64,000 nt of DNA. Source: Microcoleus sp. FACHB-61. GTDB lineage: Bacteria > Cyanobacteriota > Cyanobacteriia > Cyanobacteriales > Microcoleaceae. The notes under the pieces are model-generated. The model did not search any database, had not been told where the DNA came from, and was given only the letters and a program-made list of their open reading frames with translations. A program made the translations under genes and the position numbers. Of this stretch, positions 55,457 through 64,000 are shown one piece after another. How positions within the stretch are numbered: the first letter of the stretch is position 1; each line of letters starts with the position of its first letter. The stretch lies in NCBI GenBank assembly GCA_014695295.1, contig JACJNY010000077.1, forward strand, positions 1 through 64,000. Direction: 5' to 3'.

Positions 55457-57112
55457 TTAAGGTCGTTGGATAATTTCTTCGAGTACCCGGCGCTTCGCCT
55501 TGGAGTCGATGCCAAGCAAGCGGACGTACTCGCCGCTGTGTTCTTTGAGACAGCTTTCGAGGGCCGAAATCACTTCGGATTCGCGGTTCGATGTGATCGA
55601 TGCGCAACTGCTCCAAGAACCGGTGCGGAAACGCCGCGCGTCGGCGTGTTCCGTGCCAATTTTGTAGCCTTGGGAAAGCAGGTTGCGGATTTGGTCGATC
55701 GTCTTGCCGCTCAACATTCCGCTGCTCGGCGCCGAACCAGTCGTCGTGGCTTTGTATCCCGATGTTGCTGCAGACTTAGATGTTGCTGCCGGCTGAGCTG
55801 ATTGACCAACCGGGCCGTCGGGACGCTGAATAATTTCTTCAACTATGCGTCGCTTAGCTTTCGGGTCAATCCCGATCAAGCGCACGTACTCGCCCGGATA
55901 CTGATTCATCACAGCTTCCAAAGCAGCGATCGCCTCAGATTCGTTTCTGACTTGCAGCGAAGCCCCGCTTTGCCAAGAACTCGTGCGGAAGCGGCGCGCG
56001 TCGGCGTGTTCCGTCCCCACCTTGTAGCCTTGAGCTAGCAAGCCGCGAACCTGAGCCACTGTTTCGGCACTCAATTTTCCGCTTGACACGGAACCGCTAT
56101 TGTGGTTAGAAGCTTGTGCAACTTTACCGTTAAATTGGTGAGTTTTCGCGCCGTTAGAACCGTTAGAGCCGTTGTCTCCCGGTCTTTGGACGATTTCTTC
56201 TAGTACCCGGCGCTTGGCTTTGGTGTCAATCCCGATCAAGCGGACGTATTCTCCTTGGTGTTCAGCCATGCAAGCTGACAAAGCCGCGATTACTTCAGAG
56301 TCGCGCTTTGAGGAAATCGGGCCGCAAGTGCGCCAAGAACCGGTCCGGAAGTGTCGCACGTCGGCGTGTTCGGCTCCCACGCTGTATCCTTGAGCTAGTA
56401 AATTGCGGATGCTATCGGCAAGAGTTGGACTCAATTGGGTGCCGGCATTGGTAGAATATTTGGTTTGAGTCATATTTGGGTCTGTACTTTTCTCGTTGCG
56501 AATTGGTGCTAGACAGGCGATGTTCTCAGCGCAGCGATAACCCGTTCTCAGAGCGTCATTGATGCCGATGACATGGGTCGCAAATTGAACGTCAGAATCT
56601 TGAACGTCAGGCAAGCGATCGGCTTGCTTCTGATTAGTGATGATGGCTCCCGAAGGCACGTACTTACCGGCGGGAATCTCCACATCTTTAATTAGTACGT
56701 GCATCATGACAATGCAGCCTTTGCCCACTCTGGCATTGAACACCGTAGAGCGAAAGCCGATAAAGCTATCCTCGCCCACGTAGGCAGGGCCGTGAATTAA
56801 ACTCATGTGGGTGAGGGAAGTATTTTTCCCCACCCACACAGAATAGGACTTGCCGTCGTCTCCTGTGACTCGGCCTTGTTCTAGGCCGTGAATCACTACT
56901 CCGTCTTGAATGTTGCTTCCTTGTCCGATATAAAAAGGAGTGCCTTCATCGGCGCGGATAGATGTCCCCGGGGCAATCATCACATTAGAACCGATATGCA
57001 CATCCCCAATAATGTTAGAAAAGGAATGTACGAAGGCGGTATCGTGAATTTTGGGCTCAGCCAAGTTTTTCGACCAAGGCGTCGGGGGAGCCGCAACGTT
57101 GCGGACTGCCAT
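55457..57112 (-). CDS. ccmM: Carboxysome scaffold CcmM (gamma-carbonic anhydrase + three SSUL domains)
   Basis: CcmM condenses Rubisco and, in some species, hydrates CO2. The gamma-carbonic anhydrase domain (1-205) keeps zinc ligands His75, His102 and His107 and the Cys194/Cys200 pair needed for activity in a thermophilic relative. Three Rubisco-small-subunit-like repeats follow (about 227-313, 353-440, 474-551), joined by Gly/Ser/Ala linkers. An internal Met214 codon (56471-56473) could start the short CcmM35-type form. SSUL1 and SSUL3 each have two cysteines, while SSUL2 has none. The protein ends with SSUL3. Confidence 0.97.
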   Translation of the reverse strand: MAVRNVAAPPTPWSKNLAEPKIHDTAFVHSFSNIIGDVHIGSNVMIAPGTSIRADEGTPFYIGQGSNIQDGVVIHGLEQGRVTGDDGKSYSVWVGKNTSLTHMSLIHGPAYVGEDSFIGFRSTVFNARVGKGCIVMMHVLIKDVEIPAGKYVPSGAIITNQKQADRLPDVQDSDVQFATHVIGINDALRTGYRCAENIACLAPIRNEKSTDPNMTQTKYSTNAGTQLSPTLADSIRNLLAQGYSVGAEHADVRHFRTGSWRTCGPISSKRDSEVIAALSACMAEHQGEYVRLIGIDTKAKRRVLEEIVQRPGDNGSNGSNGAKTHQFNGKVAQASNHNSGSVSSGKLSAETVAQVRGLLAQGYKVGTEHADARRFRTSSWQSGASLQVRNESEAIAALEAVMNQYPGEYVRLIGIDPKAKRRIVEEIIQRPDGPVGQSAQPAATSKSAATSGYKATTTGSAPSSGMLSGKTIDQIRNLLSQGYKIGTEHADARRFRTGSWSSCASITSNRESEVISALESCLKEHSGEYVRLLGIDSKAKRRVLEEIIQRP

Positions 57113-57230
57113 AAATTAAGTTCTCCTAAACTGAAAAATCTTTTTGTTAGTTGTTAGTTGTTAGTTGTTAGTTGTTAGTTGTTAGTTGTTAGTTATTTTT
57201 CCACTAACTGCTAACTGCTAACGGTTGCAA

Positions 57231-57536
57231 CTAGCGGTAGGGGTCGTCTTTTTTACTGTAAATGAGGCGGTTTTCTACATTGACAGTATCTATAATGCCT
57301 ACTACCAGAGCATCGATCGGACGGTTTTCGCTTCCTGGCGCGATCCGGGCTGCGCTGCCTCGGGTTACTAAAACCCATTCATCGATACCAGCGCCCACAC
57401 AGTCAGCGGCTACCTCATAACCGGGAACTGGCGAACCTTCATCATCGATGAATTGCAGCAGTAGAAATTTCGATCCTCTCAGCGTCGGCTCTTTTTGGGT
57501 ACTGACAACTGTGCCGAGAACTTTGGCCATTTGCAT
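57231..57536 (-). CDS. ccmL: Carboxysome shell vertex protein CcmL
   Basis: CcmL pentamers cap the vertices of the icosahedral shell. The 101-residue protein shows the EutN/CcmL motif set: AKVLGTVVSTQKEPTLRGSKF, VAADCVGAGIDEWVLVTRGS and DALVVGIIDTV. A heptamer tract of TTGTTAG (about seven copies, 57145-57192) lies between it and ccmM. Confidence 0.97.
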   Translation of the reverse strand: MQMAKVLGTVVSTQKEPTLRGSKFLLLQFIDDEGSPVPGYEVAADCVGAGIDEWVLVTRGSAARIAPGSENRPIDALVVGIIDTVNVENRLIYSKKDDPYR

Positions 57537-57790
57537 TTTAGGTAATAGGTAATAGGTAATTGGTAATTGTCATTTTTACACTGTCACTTGTCTTTTTTTT
57601 ATTAGCTTTCCTCAGTCCGCTGTCCGCCTTTTAGAGCTTCGTCTAGTAACTAATGACTCATGACTGATGACTGATGACTAATAACCAATATCCCATACCC
57701 ACCTCAATTAAAAATTAAAAATGCTAATTTAAAAACATCGCGATTTTTAATTTTTAATTACCAAACGCCCCTAACAGCCGATCGCCTATC

Positions 57791-58132
57791 TTACGATCTG
57801 TTGAGAGGGCGAATGCCGCTCACGCCTTCGCGGAACTGTTCTACAGCTTCGGTGTAGCGAATCGGCAGCACGTACTCTAAGTTTTCGTGAGGGCGGGCGA
57901 TAATGTGGGTGGACATCACTTGTCCGCCGTTAACGCGCTTCACCGAGTCTACTCCGGCGGCGACGGAAGCTTGCACTTCCGAGACATCTCCTCTAACAAT
58001 AACTGTAACCCGAGCGCTACCGATTTTTTCGTAGCCTACCAAGGTGACGCGGGCTGCTTTTACCATCGCGTCAGCAGCTTCTACAACTGCGGGGAAGCCT
58101 AAGGTTTCGATCATGCCAACTGCAATTGCCAT
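57791..58132 (-). CDS. ccmK1: Carboxysome shell protein CcmK1
   Basis: A single BMC-domain hexamer that tiles the shell facets. The protein has 113 residues: [23 protein letters not shown] at the start, [18 protein letters not shown] lining the pore region, and a C-terminal extension [11 protein letters not shown] absent in its neighbour. By length and extension it corresponds to CcmK1; numbering follows the Synechocystis order. It lies 96 bp after ccmK2. Confidence 0.93.
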   Translation of the reverse strand: MAIAVGMIETLGFPAVVEAADAMVKAARVTLVGYEKIGSARVTVIVRGDVSEVQASVAAGVDSVKRVNGGQVMSTHIIARPHENLEYVLPIRYTEAVEQFREGVSGIRPLNRS

Positions 58133-58228
58133 TGGTTTTACTCCTGATTGAATATTTGGGGAACTAAACAGTTAATTTTTGACGATCGCACTAATTTTCG
58201 TCAAACGAAATTTCTGTGCGCTAAGAAC

Positions 58229-58540
58229 TTAGTAGCCTCGGAACTGTTCTACTGCTTCTGTATATCGAATTGGCAGAACGTATTCTAGGTTTTCGTGGGG
58301 GCGAGCGATGATGTGGGTAGACACGACTTCTCCGCCGTTCACCCGCTTGACTGATTCCACTCCTGCTGCGACTGAGGCTTGGACTTCCGACACGTTGCCG
58401 CGCACAATTACGGTGACGCGGGCGCTGCCGATTTTTTCATAGCCCACGAGGGTAACGCGGGCTGCTTTGACCATAGCGTCGGCAGCTTCCACAACAGCGG
58501 GAAAACCTTTTGTCTCAATCATTCCCACGGCAATTGACAT
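58229..58540 (-). CDS. ccmK2: Carboxysome shell protein CcmK2
   Basis: The main facet-forming BMC hexamer. I choose ATG 58538-58540 ([21 protein letters not shown]), giving 103 residues and preceded by AGGAG. An upstream frame to 58621 lacks homology. It is almost identical to CcmK1 except at the C-terminus (QFRGY end). The gene is the first of the ccm operon. A hairpin lies in its leader at 58642-58672. Confidence 0.94.
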   Translation of the reverse strand: MSIAVGMIETKGFPAVVEAADAMVKAARVTLVGYEKIGSARVTVIVRGNVSEVQASVAAGVESVKRVNGGEVVSTHIIARPHENLEYVLPIRYTEAVEQFRGY

Positions 58541-59166
58541 TTTTGAATCTCCTAGAGGATTAGTGAAATTACCGTTACAAATCTTTGAGAAATCTAAAAA
58601 TTTGGACGGGGAGGCCCACATTATTTAGTAATGCAGTGTAAAGCTTCCTATCCTATAAGAATAGGGGAAGCTGTCCACCTTGACAATATAAACTAACATC
58701 ATAATGTTTAATAACAAAAATTAAAATATTTTATGTTACTTCAAATAATTTAATATTTATTTAATAAAGTTAATATATAGACGAGTAGATGCCGGCGGCG
58801 ATCGGGGATTGGAGTAAGTAAAAATACTTGTAAAGTAGAGTTCGGTATGTGAAGCCGGGGCCGATCGGTGCCGGGAAACTTGGGCATTTCAAAAAGGGGG
58901 ATCGCGGGGAAACCGGCAAAAAAGGCAGTCTTGGCTGAGAGGCAGGCATTTTTTTCTTTGAGTGCCGAGCCTGCTCAGGCGGTAATTTTATATTGAGAGA
59001 ATTTTCAGTTTTGATGCTTTAATGTATAGTTAATATTGTTGAGTGCAAATTATTTTGCCAGAACTATACGATCGGGTTTAGTCAAAGTTTTAGGGTATCG
59101 CGCGATCGCCCGCGACTGTTTTTGTATAAACGCAGCCGGTAATTTGAAATTTAAGGGATAGATTAA
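58541..59166. promoter_or_regulatory. Divergent control region between ccmK2 and ndhF
   Basis: This region separates the carboxysome operon from the CO2-uptake genes and must carry both promoters. A hairpin (AGCTTCC-TAT-CCTAT-AAGA-ATAGG-GGAAGCT, 58642-58672) lies in the ccmK2 leader. The stretch 58680-58790 is very AT-rich. I could not find a clear LysR-type site (for CmpR/NdhR) or a strong promoter match. No gene is visible. Confidence 0.5.
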
Positions 59167-61041
59167 ATGACTCAATTTCTCCTCCAAGCCTGTTGGTGGG
59201 TACCTTTATATGGCTTAATAGGCGCAATTTTAACTTTGCCGTGGTCTACGGGCACCGTTCGCAGAACAGGCCCGAGACCTGCAGCTTACTTCAATTTGCT
59301 GATGACGGTGTTGGCTTTCATACACGGGTCAGTTATTTTTACAGCGACTTGGGATCAACCGCCCCAACAGTTGCTGGTGCACTGGGTGCAAGCAGCAGAT
59401 TTAGATTTGTCTTTTGCAATAGAAATCTCCACCGTCAGCGTCGGAGCAATGGAGTTAGTTAGTGTTCTGAGTTTGCTAGCACAAATTTACGCTCTAGGCT
59501 ACATGGAAAAAGACTGGGCGCTAGCTCGATTTTTTGGGCTGATGGGTTTTTTTGAAGCGGCAATTAGCGGCATTGCCATTAGCGACTCGCTGCTTCTAAC
59601 TTACGCTTTGTTGGAAGTGCTGACGCTTTCAACTTACTTGCTAGTCGGGTTTTGGTACGCTCAACCGCTGGTAGTAACAGCCGCTAGAGATGCGTTTTTA
59701 ACAAAGCGTGTAGGAGACGTGCCGCTGCTGATGGGAGTAGTGACGCTTTCAACTTTAGCGGGAAGTTTGAATTTTTCCGATTTGGAAACATGGGCTGAAA
59801 CTGCAACTTTGTCTCCCGTAGTGGCGACTCTTTTAGGTTTGGCTTTAATCTCCGCACCTACGGCCAAATGCGCTCAATTTCCCTTCCATTTGTGGCTCGA
59901 CGAGGCAATGGAAGGGCCCAACCCGGCTTCGATTATGCGGAATACCGTAGTTGTGGGCGCTGGGGCTTATGTTTTGATTAAACTTCAGCCTGTTTTAGCG
60001 CTGTCGCCGATCGCAGATGCGGTGCTGGTGGTTTTGGGTGCGGTGACTGCTGTTGGCGCTTCCTTGGTGGCGATCGCCCAAATCGACATAAAAAGAGCAC
60101 TATCGCATTCTACCAGCGCTTCTTTGGGTTTGGTGTTTATCGCCGTAGGACTAAATCAAGTTGACATTGCTTTGCTGTTGCTGTTCGCGCACTCGATCGC
60201 CAAGGGCTTATTATTCATGAGCATAGGGTCAGTTATTGCGACCACTAACACTCAAGATTTAACAGAAATGGGGGGGTTGTGGTCGAAGATGCCTGCCACG
60301 ACTACCGCTTATTTAGTAGGCGCTGCGGGGATGGTGGCGCTGTTGCCTCTAGGCAACTTTTGGGCGATGCGGCGCTGGCTCAACGGTTTTTGGACCCTGC
60401 CTTTGTGGCTGGTAATTGTGTTGCTTTTGGTTAATGGTTTGACGGCGCTAAATTTAACTCGCATATTCGGTTTAGTGTTTGCTGGAAAACCGCAGCCGAA
60501 AACTCGCAGAGCTCCAGAAGTCGGTTGGCAGATGGCTTTGCCGATGGTAATTTTGACCGTAATGGGGCTGTTGGTGCCTTGGATGTTGCAGGAGTGGCAA
60601 CTGTTAATTAGTTGGACAGGGCCTTGGGCGGAAACGGGGGATTTTGATACTTTAAATTTGCTGTTGAAGACTCTGCATATTCCGCTGTTAATGTTATCTG
60701 GGTTGATTGGCGTTGCGGTTGGGGTGGCGATTTATTGGTACGGGGTGTTACCTCGACCGGTACGGCTGCCGGTTCCGGCGCTACAGGATTTGTTTGCTTA
60801 CGATTTTTATATCGATCGAGTTTACCGCGTGACAGTCGTTTGGGCTGTGGCTTCTATTTCTAAAATCAGCGCTTGGACTGACAAATATGTGGTGGACGGG
60901 GCGGTGAATTTGTTTGGTTTTGCAACAATTTTCAGCGGCGAAGGGTTGAAGTACAGCGGCACCGGTCAGTCGCAGTTTTATGTGTTGACGATTGCGTCGG
61001 GGGTTGCTGTGTTGCTGGCGTTGATTATTTGGCAGTTTTAA
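59167..61041 (+). CDS. ndhF: NDH-1 subunit F, CO2-uptake type (NdhF4 likely, NdhF3 possible)
   Basis: A proton-pumping membrane-arm subunit of the CO2-uptake NDH-1 complex in the thylakoid. The 624-residue protein has about 16 hydrophobic segments. The antiporter-like core is clear: SAPTAKCAQFPFHLWLDEAM, the conserved KRALSHSTSASLG (pump lysine region) and a long C-terminal lateral-helix segment. It is followed by an ndhD-type gene and a CO2-hydration gene, which marks it as the CO2-uptake form. The link to the carboxysome operon favours the constitutive NdhF4 type, but this is inference from synteny. Confidence 0.85.
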   Translation: MTQFLLQACWWVPLYGLIGAILTLPWSTGTVRRTGPRPAAYFNLLMTVLAFIHGSVIFTATWDQPPQQLLVHWVQAADLDLSFAIEISTVSVGAMELVSVLSLLAQIYALGYMEKDWALARFFGLMGFFEAAISGIAISDSLLLTYALLEVLTLSTYLLVGFWYAQPLVVTAARDAFLTKRVGDVPLLMGVVTLSTLAGSLNFSDLETWAETATLSPVVATLLGLALISAPTAKCAQFPFHLWLDEAMEGPNPASIMRNTVVVGAGAYVLIKLQPVLALSPIADAVLVVLGAVTAVGASLVAIAQIDIKRALSHSTSASLGLVFIAVGLNQVDIALLLLFAHSIAKGLLFMSIGSVIATTNTQDLTEMGGLWSKMPATTTAYLVGAAGMVALLPLGNFWAMRRWLNGFWTLPLWLVIVLLLVNGLTALNLTRIFGLVFAGKPQPKTRRAPEVGWQMALPMVILTVMGLLVPWMLQEWQLLISWTGPWAETGDFDTLNLLLKTLHIPLLMLSGLIGVAVGVAIYWYGVLPRPVRLPVPALQDLFAYDFYIDRVYRVTVVWAVASISKISAWTDKYVVDGAVNLFGFATIFSGEGLKYSGTGQSQFYVLTIASGVAVLLALIIWQF

Positions 61042-61205
61042 ACTGCCGATGAGGGCAGATGAATTTATTTGGGGGTTTGTCTGCTTTCGATCTAATTTTA
61101 TTCAATTTTAAACCGCAGATGAGGGCAGATGAACACAGAGGAACGCAGATAATTTTATTCTGGGTTTATCTGCTTTTTTATTGAATTTTACTCAAACTCG
61201 ATCGG

Positions 61206-61769
61206 CTACAATTCGGCAACCGGAACTTCCCAACCGGGGAAAAGTTCGGGACTTGAAATCATGTCGCCCTCTCTCAATACAACTGGCTCGGCTGTCGTAG
61301 TGTAAATTGTTATTGGGCGCTTGTCCGGGTCGATTAATATTCCTACTTTGGTTCCGCTTTCGATAAATGATAGAATTTTTTCTCGGAGGGGTTTGAGGTT
61401 ATCGGACTGAGATTTGATTTCTACAGCTAAGTCGGGAACGAGTTCGGCAAAATACCTTTTACTTTTTTTGAGGCGATCGGCTACTACAAACGAAACGTCC
61501 GGTGCTGTAAGATTTGAATAGGGGAGAATAAACCCGCCGCTGGACTCAAACACTCGTCAGAGTTTGCGGGGTTTTGCCCAGTTAAGCAAAAGTCTGCCAA
61601 ACTCAAGTCCAATTTCGCTCGATACAATCTCTGATGGGCCTCTAACGATAATCTTCCCGTGTACGAGTTCTAATTGGTAGTCTAGATGTGCTTCCGAGAG
61701 TATAGCTTGCAGTTGTTCCAAGCCGGCAACGGTGAGGCGGGTGGAAGGATAATCGGATTTATTTGGCAA
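61206..61769 (-). pseudogene. Uma2 family gene with one nonsense codon, antisense in the ndhF-ndhD gap
   Basis: Reading from ATG 61769, codon 71 is TGA (61557-61559). The frame then continues without stops to 61206. Together the halves make a full-length Uma2-type protein (187 codons): LTVAGLEQLQAILSEA at the start, WAKPRKL-stop-RVFESSGGF, then the catalytic-type APDVSFVVADRL, VPDLAVEIKSQSD and GILIDPDKR. The stop is at a position that is usually Gly in relatives, as I recall (KLGRVF), so GGA to TGA would explain it. It splits the ndhF-ndhD pair. Confidence 0.85.
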
Positions 61770-61927
61770 ATCTTCTCGATCGGTAAGACTTGAGGTAATA
61801 GGAGGATTCCAGAAACATTTGAATCTATGTTAACAAGAAAAGCAGCAGGACACTTTTTTATTCAGTTGCTTTGCGTTAATGTTAAATATAGTTCTAAAAA
61901 CGGCGTAACAAAGGAAAGTTTTAATTG

Positions 61928-63439
61928 ATGCTCAGTGCTTTAATCTGGATACCAATGTTGGCGGCGGCTCTGATTGGGTTCTGGCCCGGTTCAGTGAACT
62001 CTAAAATAGTTCGCAATCTCGCGATGGCCATTGCGGGCATAACTTTTATTCTCTCGGTGCTTTTGGCAGCTCAGTTTGATGCCAGTACGAGTCAGTTGCA
62101 GTTTTCGGAATTTGTTCCTTGGATAAATGCTTTGGGATTGAATTACAATCTCGGCGTTGATGGTTTGTCTCTGCCTTTGGTAATTTTAAATACTCTGCTG
62201 ACAGGGCTAGCTATTTACGCTACGGATGAGTCGATCCGCAGACCTCGACTTTATTATTCTTTGATGCTGTTAATTACAGGCGGCGTAACAGGGGCTTTTT
62301 TATCTCAAAATTTGCTGCTATTTTTCCTGTTTTTTGAGGTAGAATTGATTCCCCTTTACCTGTTAATTGCGATTTGGGGAGGCGAGCGCCGGGGTTATGC
62401 TGCTACTAAGTTTTTAATCTATACTGCATTTTCGGGAATTGTGCTGCTGGCTGCTTTCTTGGGGACTGGTTGGCTCAGCGGTGCTTCTAGTTTCGATATG
62501 GTTGGTGCCGCGGGCGCATCGCATTTGCAAGGAGGATTGCCATTGCCTTTGGTAAGGCAAATTGTTTTGCTGGCAGGGGTATTGCTGGCTTTTGGAATTA
62601 AGATGCCTTTAGTGCCTTTTCATACTTGGCTGCCGGATGCTCACGTAGAAGCTTCGACGCCGGTTTCGGTGCTGCTGGCGGGGGTGCTTTTGAAGCTGGG
62701 AACTTATGGGATGCTGCGCTTTGGTTTGGGTTTGTTTCCAGATGCGTGGGCGGTGGCGGCGCCGACTTTGGCGAGTTGGGCGGTGGTGAGTGTGCTTTAC
62801 GGGGCGAGTTGCGCGATCGCTCAAAAAGATATGAAAAAAATTGTAGCTTACAGTTCGATCGCTCACATGGGCTACATTTTGTTAGCTAGCGCCGCAGCTA
62901 CTCCGATTAGTATGCTGGGAACTGTTTTGCAAATGGTTAGCCACGGTTTAATTTCGGCGCTGCTATTTTTGAGTGTCGGCGTTATTTACAAAAAATCCGG
63001 CACCCGCAACATCGACGTGCTCAAAGGTTTATTCAATCCCGATCGCGGTTTGCCGATGATTGGCAGTTTAATGATCCTCGGCGTGATGGCTAGTGCCGGC
63101 ATTCCGGGTTTGGCTGGATTTATTGCTGAATTTTTGATCTTTCGGGGCAGTTTGCCAGTGTTTCCCGTGCAAACTTTCCTCTGCATGATCGGTACTGGTC
63201 TAACTTCAGTTTACTTTTTAATTATGGTCAACCGCGCCTTTTTCGGCCGCCTTTCGGATTTGGTGGTAAATTTGCCGCAAGTCCGCTGGCGCGATCGCAT
63301 CCCTTCGCTGATTTTAGCAATAATTATCGCAATCATGGGAGTGCAGCCGGGAGTTTTAGTTGCTTTGAGCGAGAAAACTGCGATCGCAATGGTAGCTTCT
63401 GGGCCCGCGCAAGTTAAAGTTTCTCAAAACTTAGACTGA
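61928..63439 (+). CDS. ndhD: NDH-1 subunit D (CO2-uptake type NdhD)
   Basis: A membrane proton-channel subunit of NDH-1. The 503-residue protein from ATG 61928 (an in-frame TTG three bases before is not needed) shows LNYNLGVDGLSLPLVILNTL, VPFHTWLPDAHVEASTPVSV and MKKIVAYSSIAHMGYILLA, all NdhD hallmarks, and about 14 membrane segments. It follows the ndhF-type gene after an 886-bp gap holding a pseudogene and precedes the Cup-type gene. It is probably the matching D3/D4-type subunit. Confidence 0.92.
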   Translation: MLSALIWIPMLAAALIGFWPGSVNSKIVRNLAMAIAGITFILSVLLAAQFDASTSQLQFSEFVPWINALGLNYNLGVDGLSLPLVILNTLLTGLAIYATDESIRRPRLYYSLMLLITGGVTGAFLSQNLLLFFLFFEVELIPLYLLIAIWGGERRGYAATKFLIYTAFSGIVLLAAFLGTGWLSGASSFDMVGAAGASHLQGGLPLPLVRQIVLLAGVLLAFGIKMPLVPFHTWLPDAHVEASTPVSVLLAGVLLKLGTYGMLRFGLGLFPDAWAVAAPTLASWAVVSVLYGASCAIAQKDMKKIVAYSSIAHMGYILLASAAATPISMLGTVLQMVSHGLISALLFLSVGVIYKKSGTRNIDVLKGLFNPDRGLPMIGSLMILGVMASAGIPGLAGFIAEFLIFRGSLPVFPVQTFLCMIGTGLTSVYFLIMVNRAFFGRLSDLVVNLPQVRWRDRIPSLILAIIIAIMGVQPGVLVALSEKTAIAMVASGPAQVKVSQNLD

Positions 63440-63473
63440 TAGGATGTCCGGTCGAGCGACCGCAATCCAATTC

Positions 63474-63534
63474 GTTTGTAGTGAGGAATGCAAGTCATCA
63501 TACAGTTGTGAAGACTGTCGTACTCACTACAAAC
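63474..63534. other. Long hairpin between ndhD and the CO2-hydration gene
   Basis: A perfect 12-bp inverted repeat, GTTTGTAGTGAG (63474-63485) and CTCACTACAAAC (63523-63534), encloses a smaller pair ACAGT/ACTGT. It lies in the 281-bp spacer before the Cup-type gene. It could stabilise the ndhD mRNA end, attenuate the next gene, or be a dispersed element. It has no T-run. Confidence 0.65.
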
Positions 63535-63720
63535 AAACGCAGCCCGCAGAAACCGTAAAAAACCCCCTTTCTTCGATATAGACTGCGTTCTGGAAGGTAG
63601 GTATTTTATATCAAAATAAAGTAAATATTTGTGTTTTTAGGTAGCCAACATTACCGAAAATGATATAATAGCAGAGCTATCAACAGTAAAAAAATTGTTT
63701 TAAATTCAGGCTGAATCCAG

Positions 63721-64000
63721 ATGAAAAGTACCGTATTAAAACCGTCTGTCCATCCCCTAGCCGAATACATTGACCTCTTGGAATCAGGCAAAGCTTTACT
63801 GCCTGAATCGGCGGAAAATGTAATTGAAGTTGTCGGCGTTCTTAAAAGTTATGGTATTGTTCTAGATGCGTATTCTCGCAATCTCAATTATATTGCAGAA
63901 GAACAGTTTTTAGTGCTTTTCCCGTTTTTTAAATATTTCAACGGAGAGGTGACGCTGCCGAAATTAATTCGCTATTTGTGGCACGATCGCATTAATTTTG
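63721..64000 (+). CDS. CO2 hydration protein (Cup/Chp family), partial
   Basis: Ninety-three codons are visible before the window ends. The protein begins MKSTVLKPSVHPLAEYID and contains VLKSYGIVLDAYSRNLNYIAE and FLVLFPFFKYFNGEV, typical of ChpX/ChpY (CupB/CupA). These proteins associate with NDH-1 and convert CO2 to bicarbonate at the thylakoid. Downstream of ndhF and ndhD it completes the CO2-uptake gene set. The A or B type cannot be decided from this part. Confidence 0.85.
   Translation, partial: MKSTVLKPSVHPLAEYIDLLESGKALLPESAENVIEVVGVLKSYGIVLDAYSRNLNYIAEEQFLVLFPFFKYFNGEVTLPKLIRYLWHDRINF

Overview
The window comes from a filamentous, Oscillatoriales-type cyanobacterium, probably close to Microcoleus, Oscillatoria or Phormidium (genus inferred from family recall only). 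The evidence is a beta-carboxysome operon (ccmK2-K1-L-M-N-O), CO2-uptake NDH-1 genes, ndhN, crtISO, sipA and a cyanobacterial-order ribosomal super-operon. HIP1 octamers (GCGATCGC) are common, and many families of heptanucleotide tandem repeats sit between genes.

Layout. 1-1400: the end of an IS-like element has cut one of two paralogous HTH regulators. A divergent small gene has a promoter overlapped by ACAAGTAAACT-type operators. 1414-20846: one long minus-strand cluster, read rplC-D-W-B, rpsS, rplV, rpsC, rplP, rpmC, rpsQ, rplN-X-E, rpsH, rplF-R, rpsE, rplO, secY, adk, infA, rpmJ, rpsM-K, rpoA, rplQ, truA, rplM, rpsI, rpmE, prfA. It holds ribosomal proteins, RNA polymerase alpha, the Sec channel, initiation factor IF-1 and release factor RF1. 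Heptamer repeats fill many of its spacers. ndhN diverges from its head.

21.8-30 kb: a vWA protein and a Slr1339-like protein, a palindrome cluster, a translationally coupled dCMP deaminase plus unusual thymidylate synthase-like pair, and two overlapping histidine-kinase genes. 30-42 kb: a Uma2 pseudogene with one nonsense codon, an HD hydrolase, an ABC ATPase, a phasin-like protein, a DUF4327 protein, a GH3 glycosidase with rbfA, a GIY-YIG protein followed by two tandem small paralogues, sipA, and a large CBS/PAS/GGDEF/EAL protein. 42-53 kb: a pentapeptide-repeat protein, crtISO, upp, two half-size GDT1-type cation exporters, a membrane protein, an MFS transporter, hisIE, hemL and a TPR protein.

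53.5-64 kb: the carbon-concentrating region. The carboxysome shell and scaffold operon is on the minus strand. Diverging from it are ndhF- and ndhD-type genes and the start of a CO2-hydration (Cup/Chp) gene. Together these concentrate bicarbonate and convert it around Rubisco. The ndhF-ndhD junction is interrupted by a second, antisense Uma2 pseudogene, again with a single nonsense codon.

Most genes are ordinary housekeeping genes. The points most worth a second look are the deaminase/thymidylate-synthase pair, the operator array at 800-900, the dispersed repeat families (including a 94-bp inverted pair about 5 kb apart), the uneven cysteine pattern in the CcmM Rubisco-binding repeats, the GIY-YIG/tandem-paralogue cluster and the two similarly broken Uma2 genes. 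I found no CRISPR array, rRNA gene or intact tRNA.
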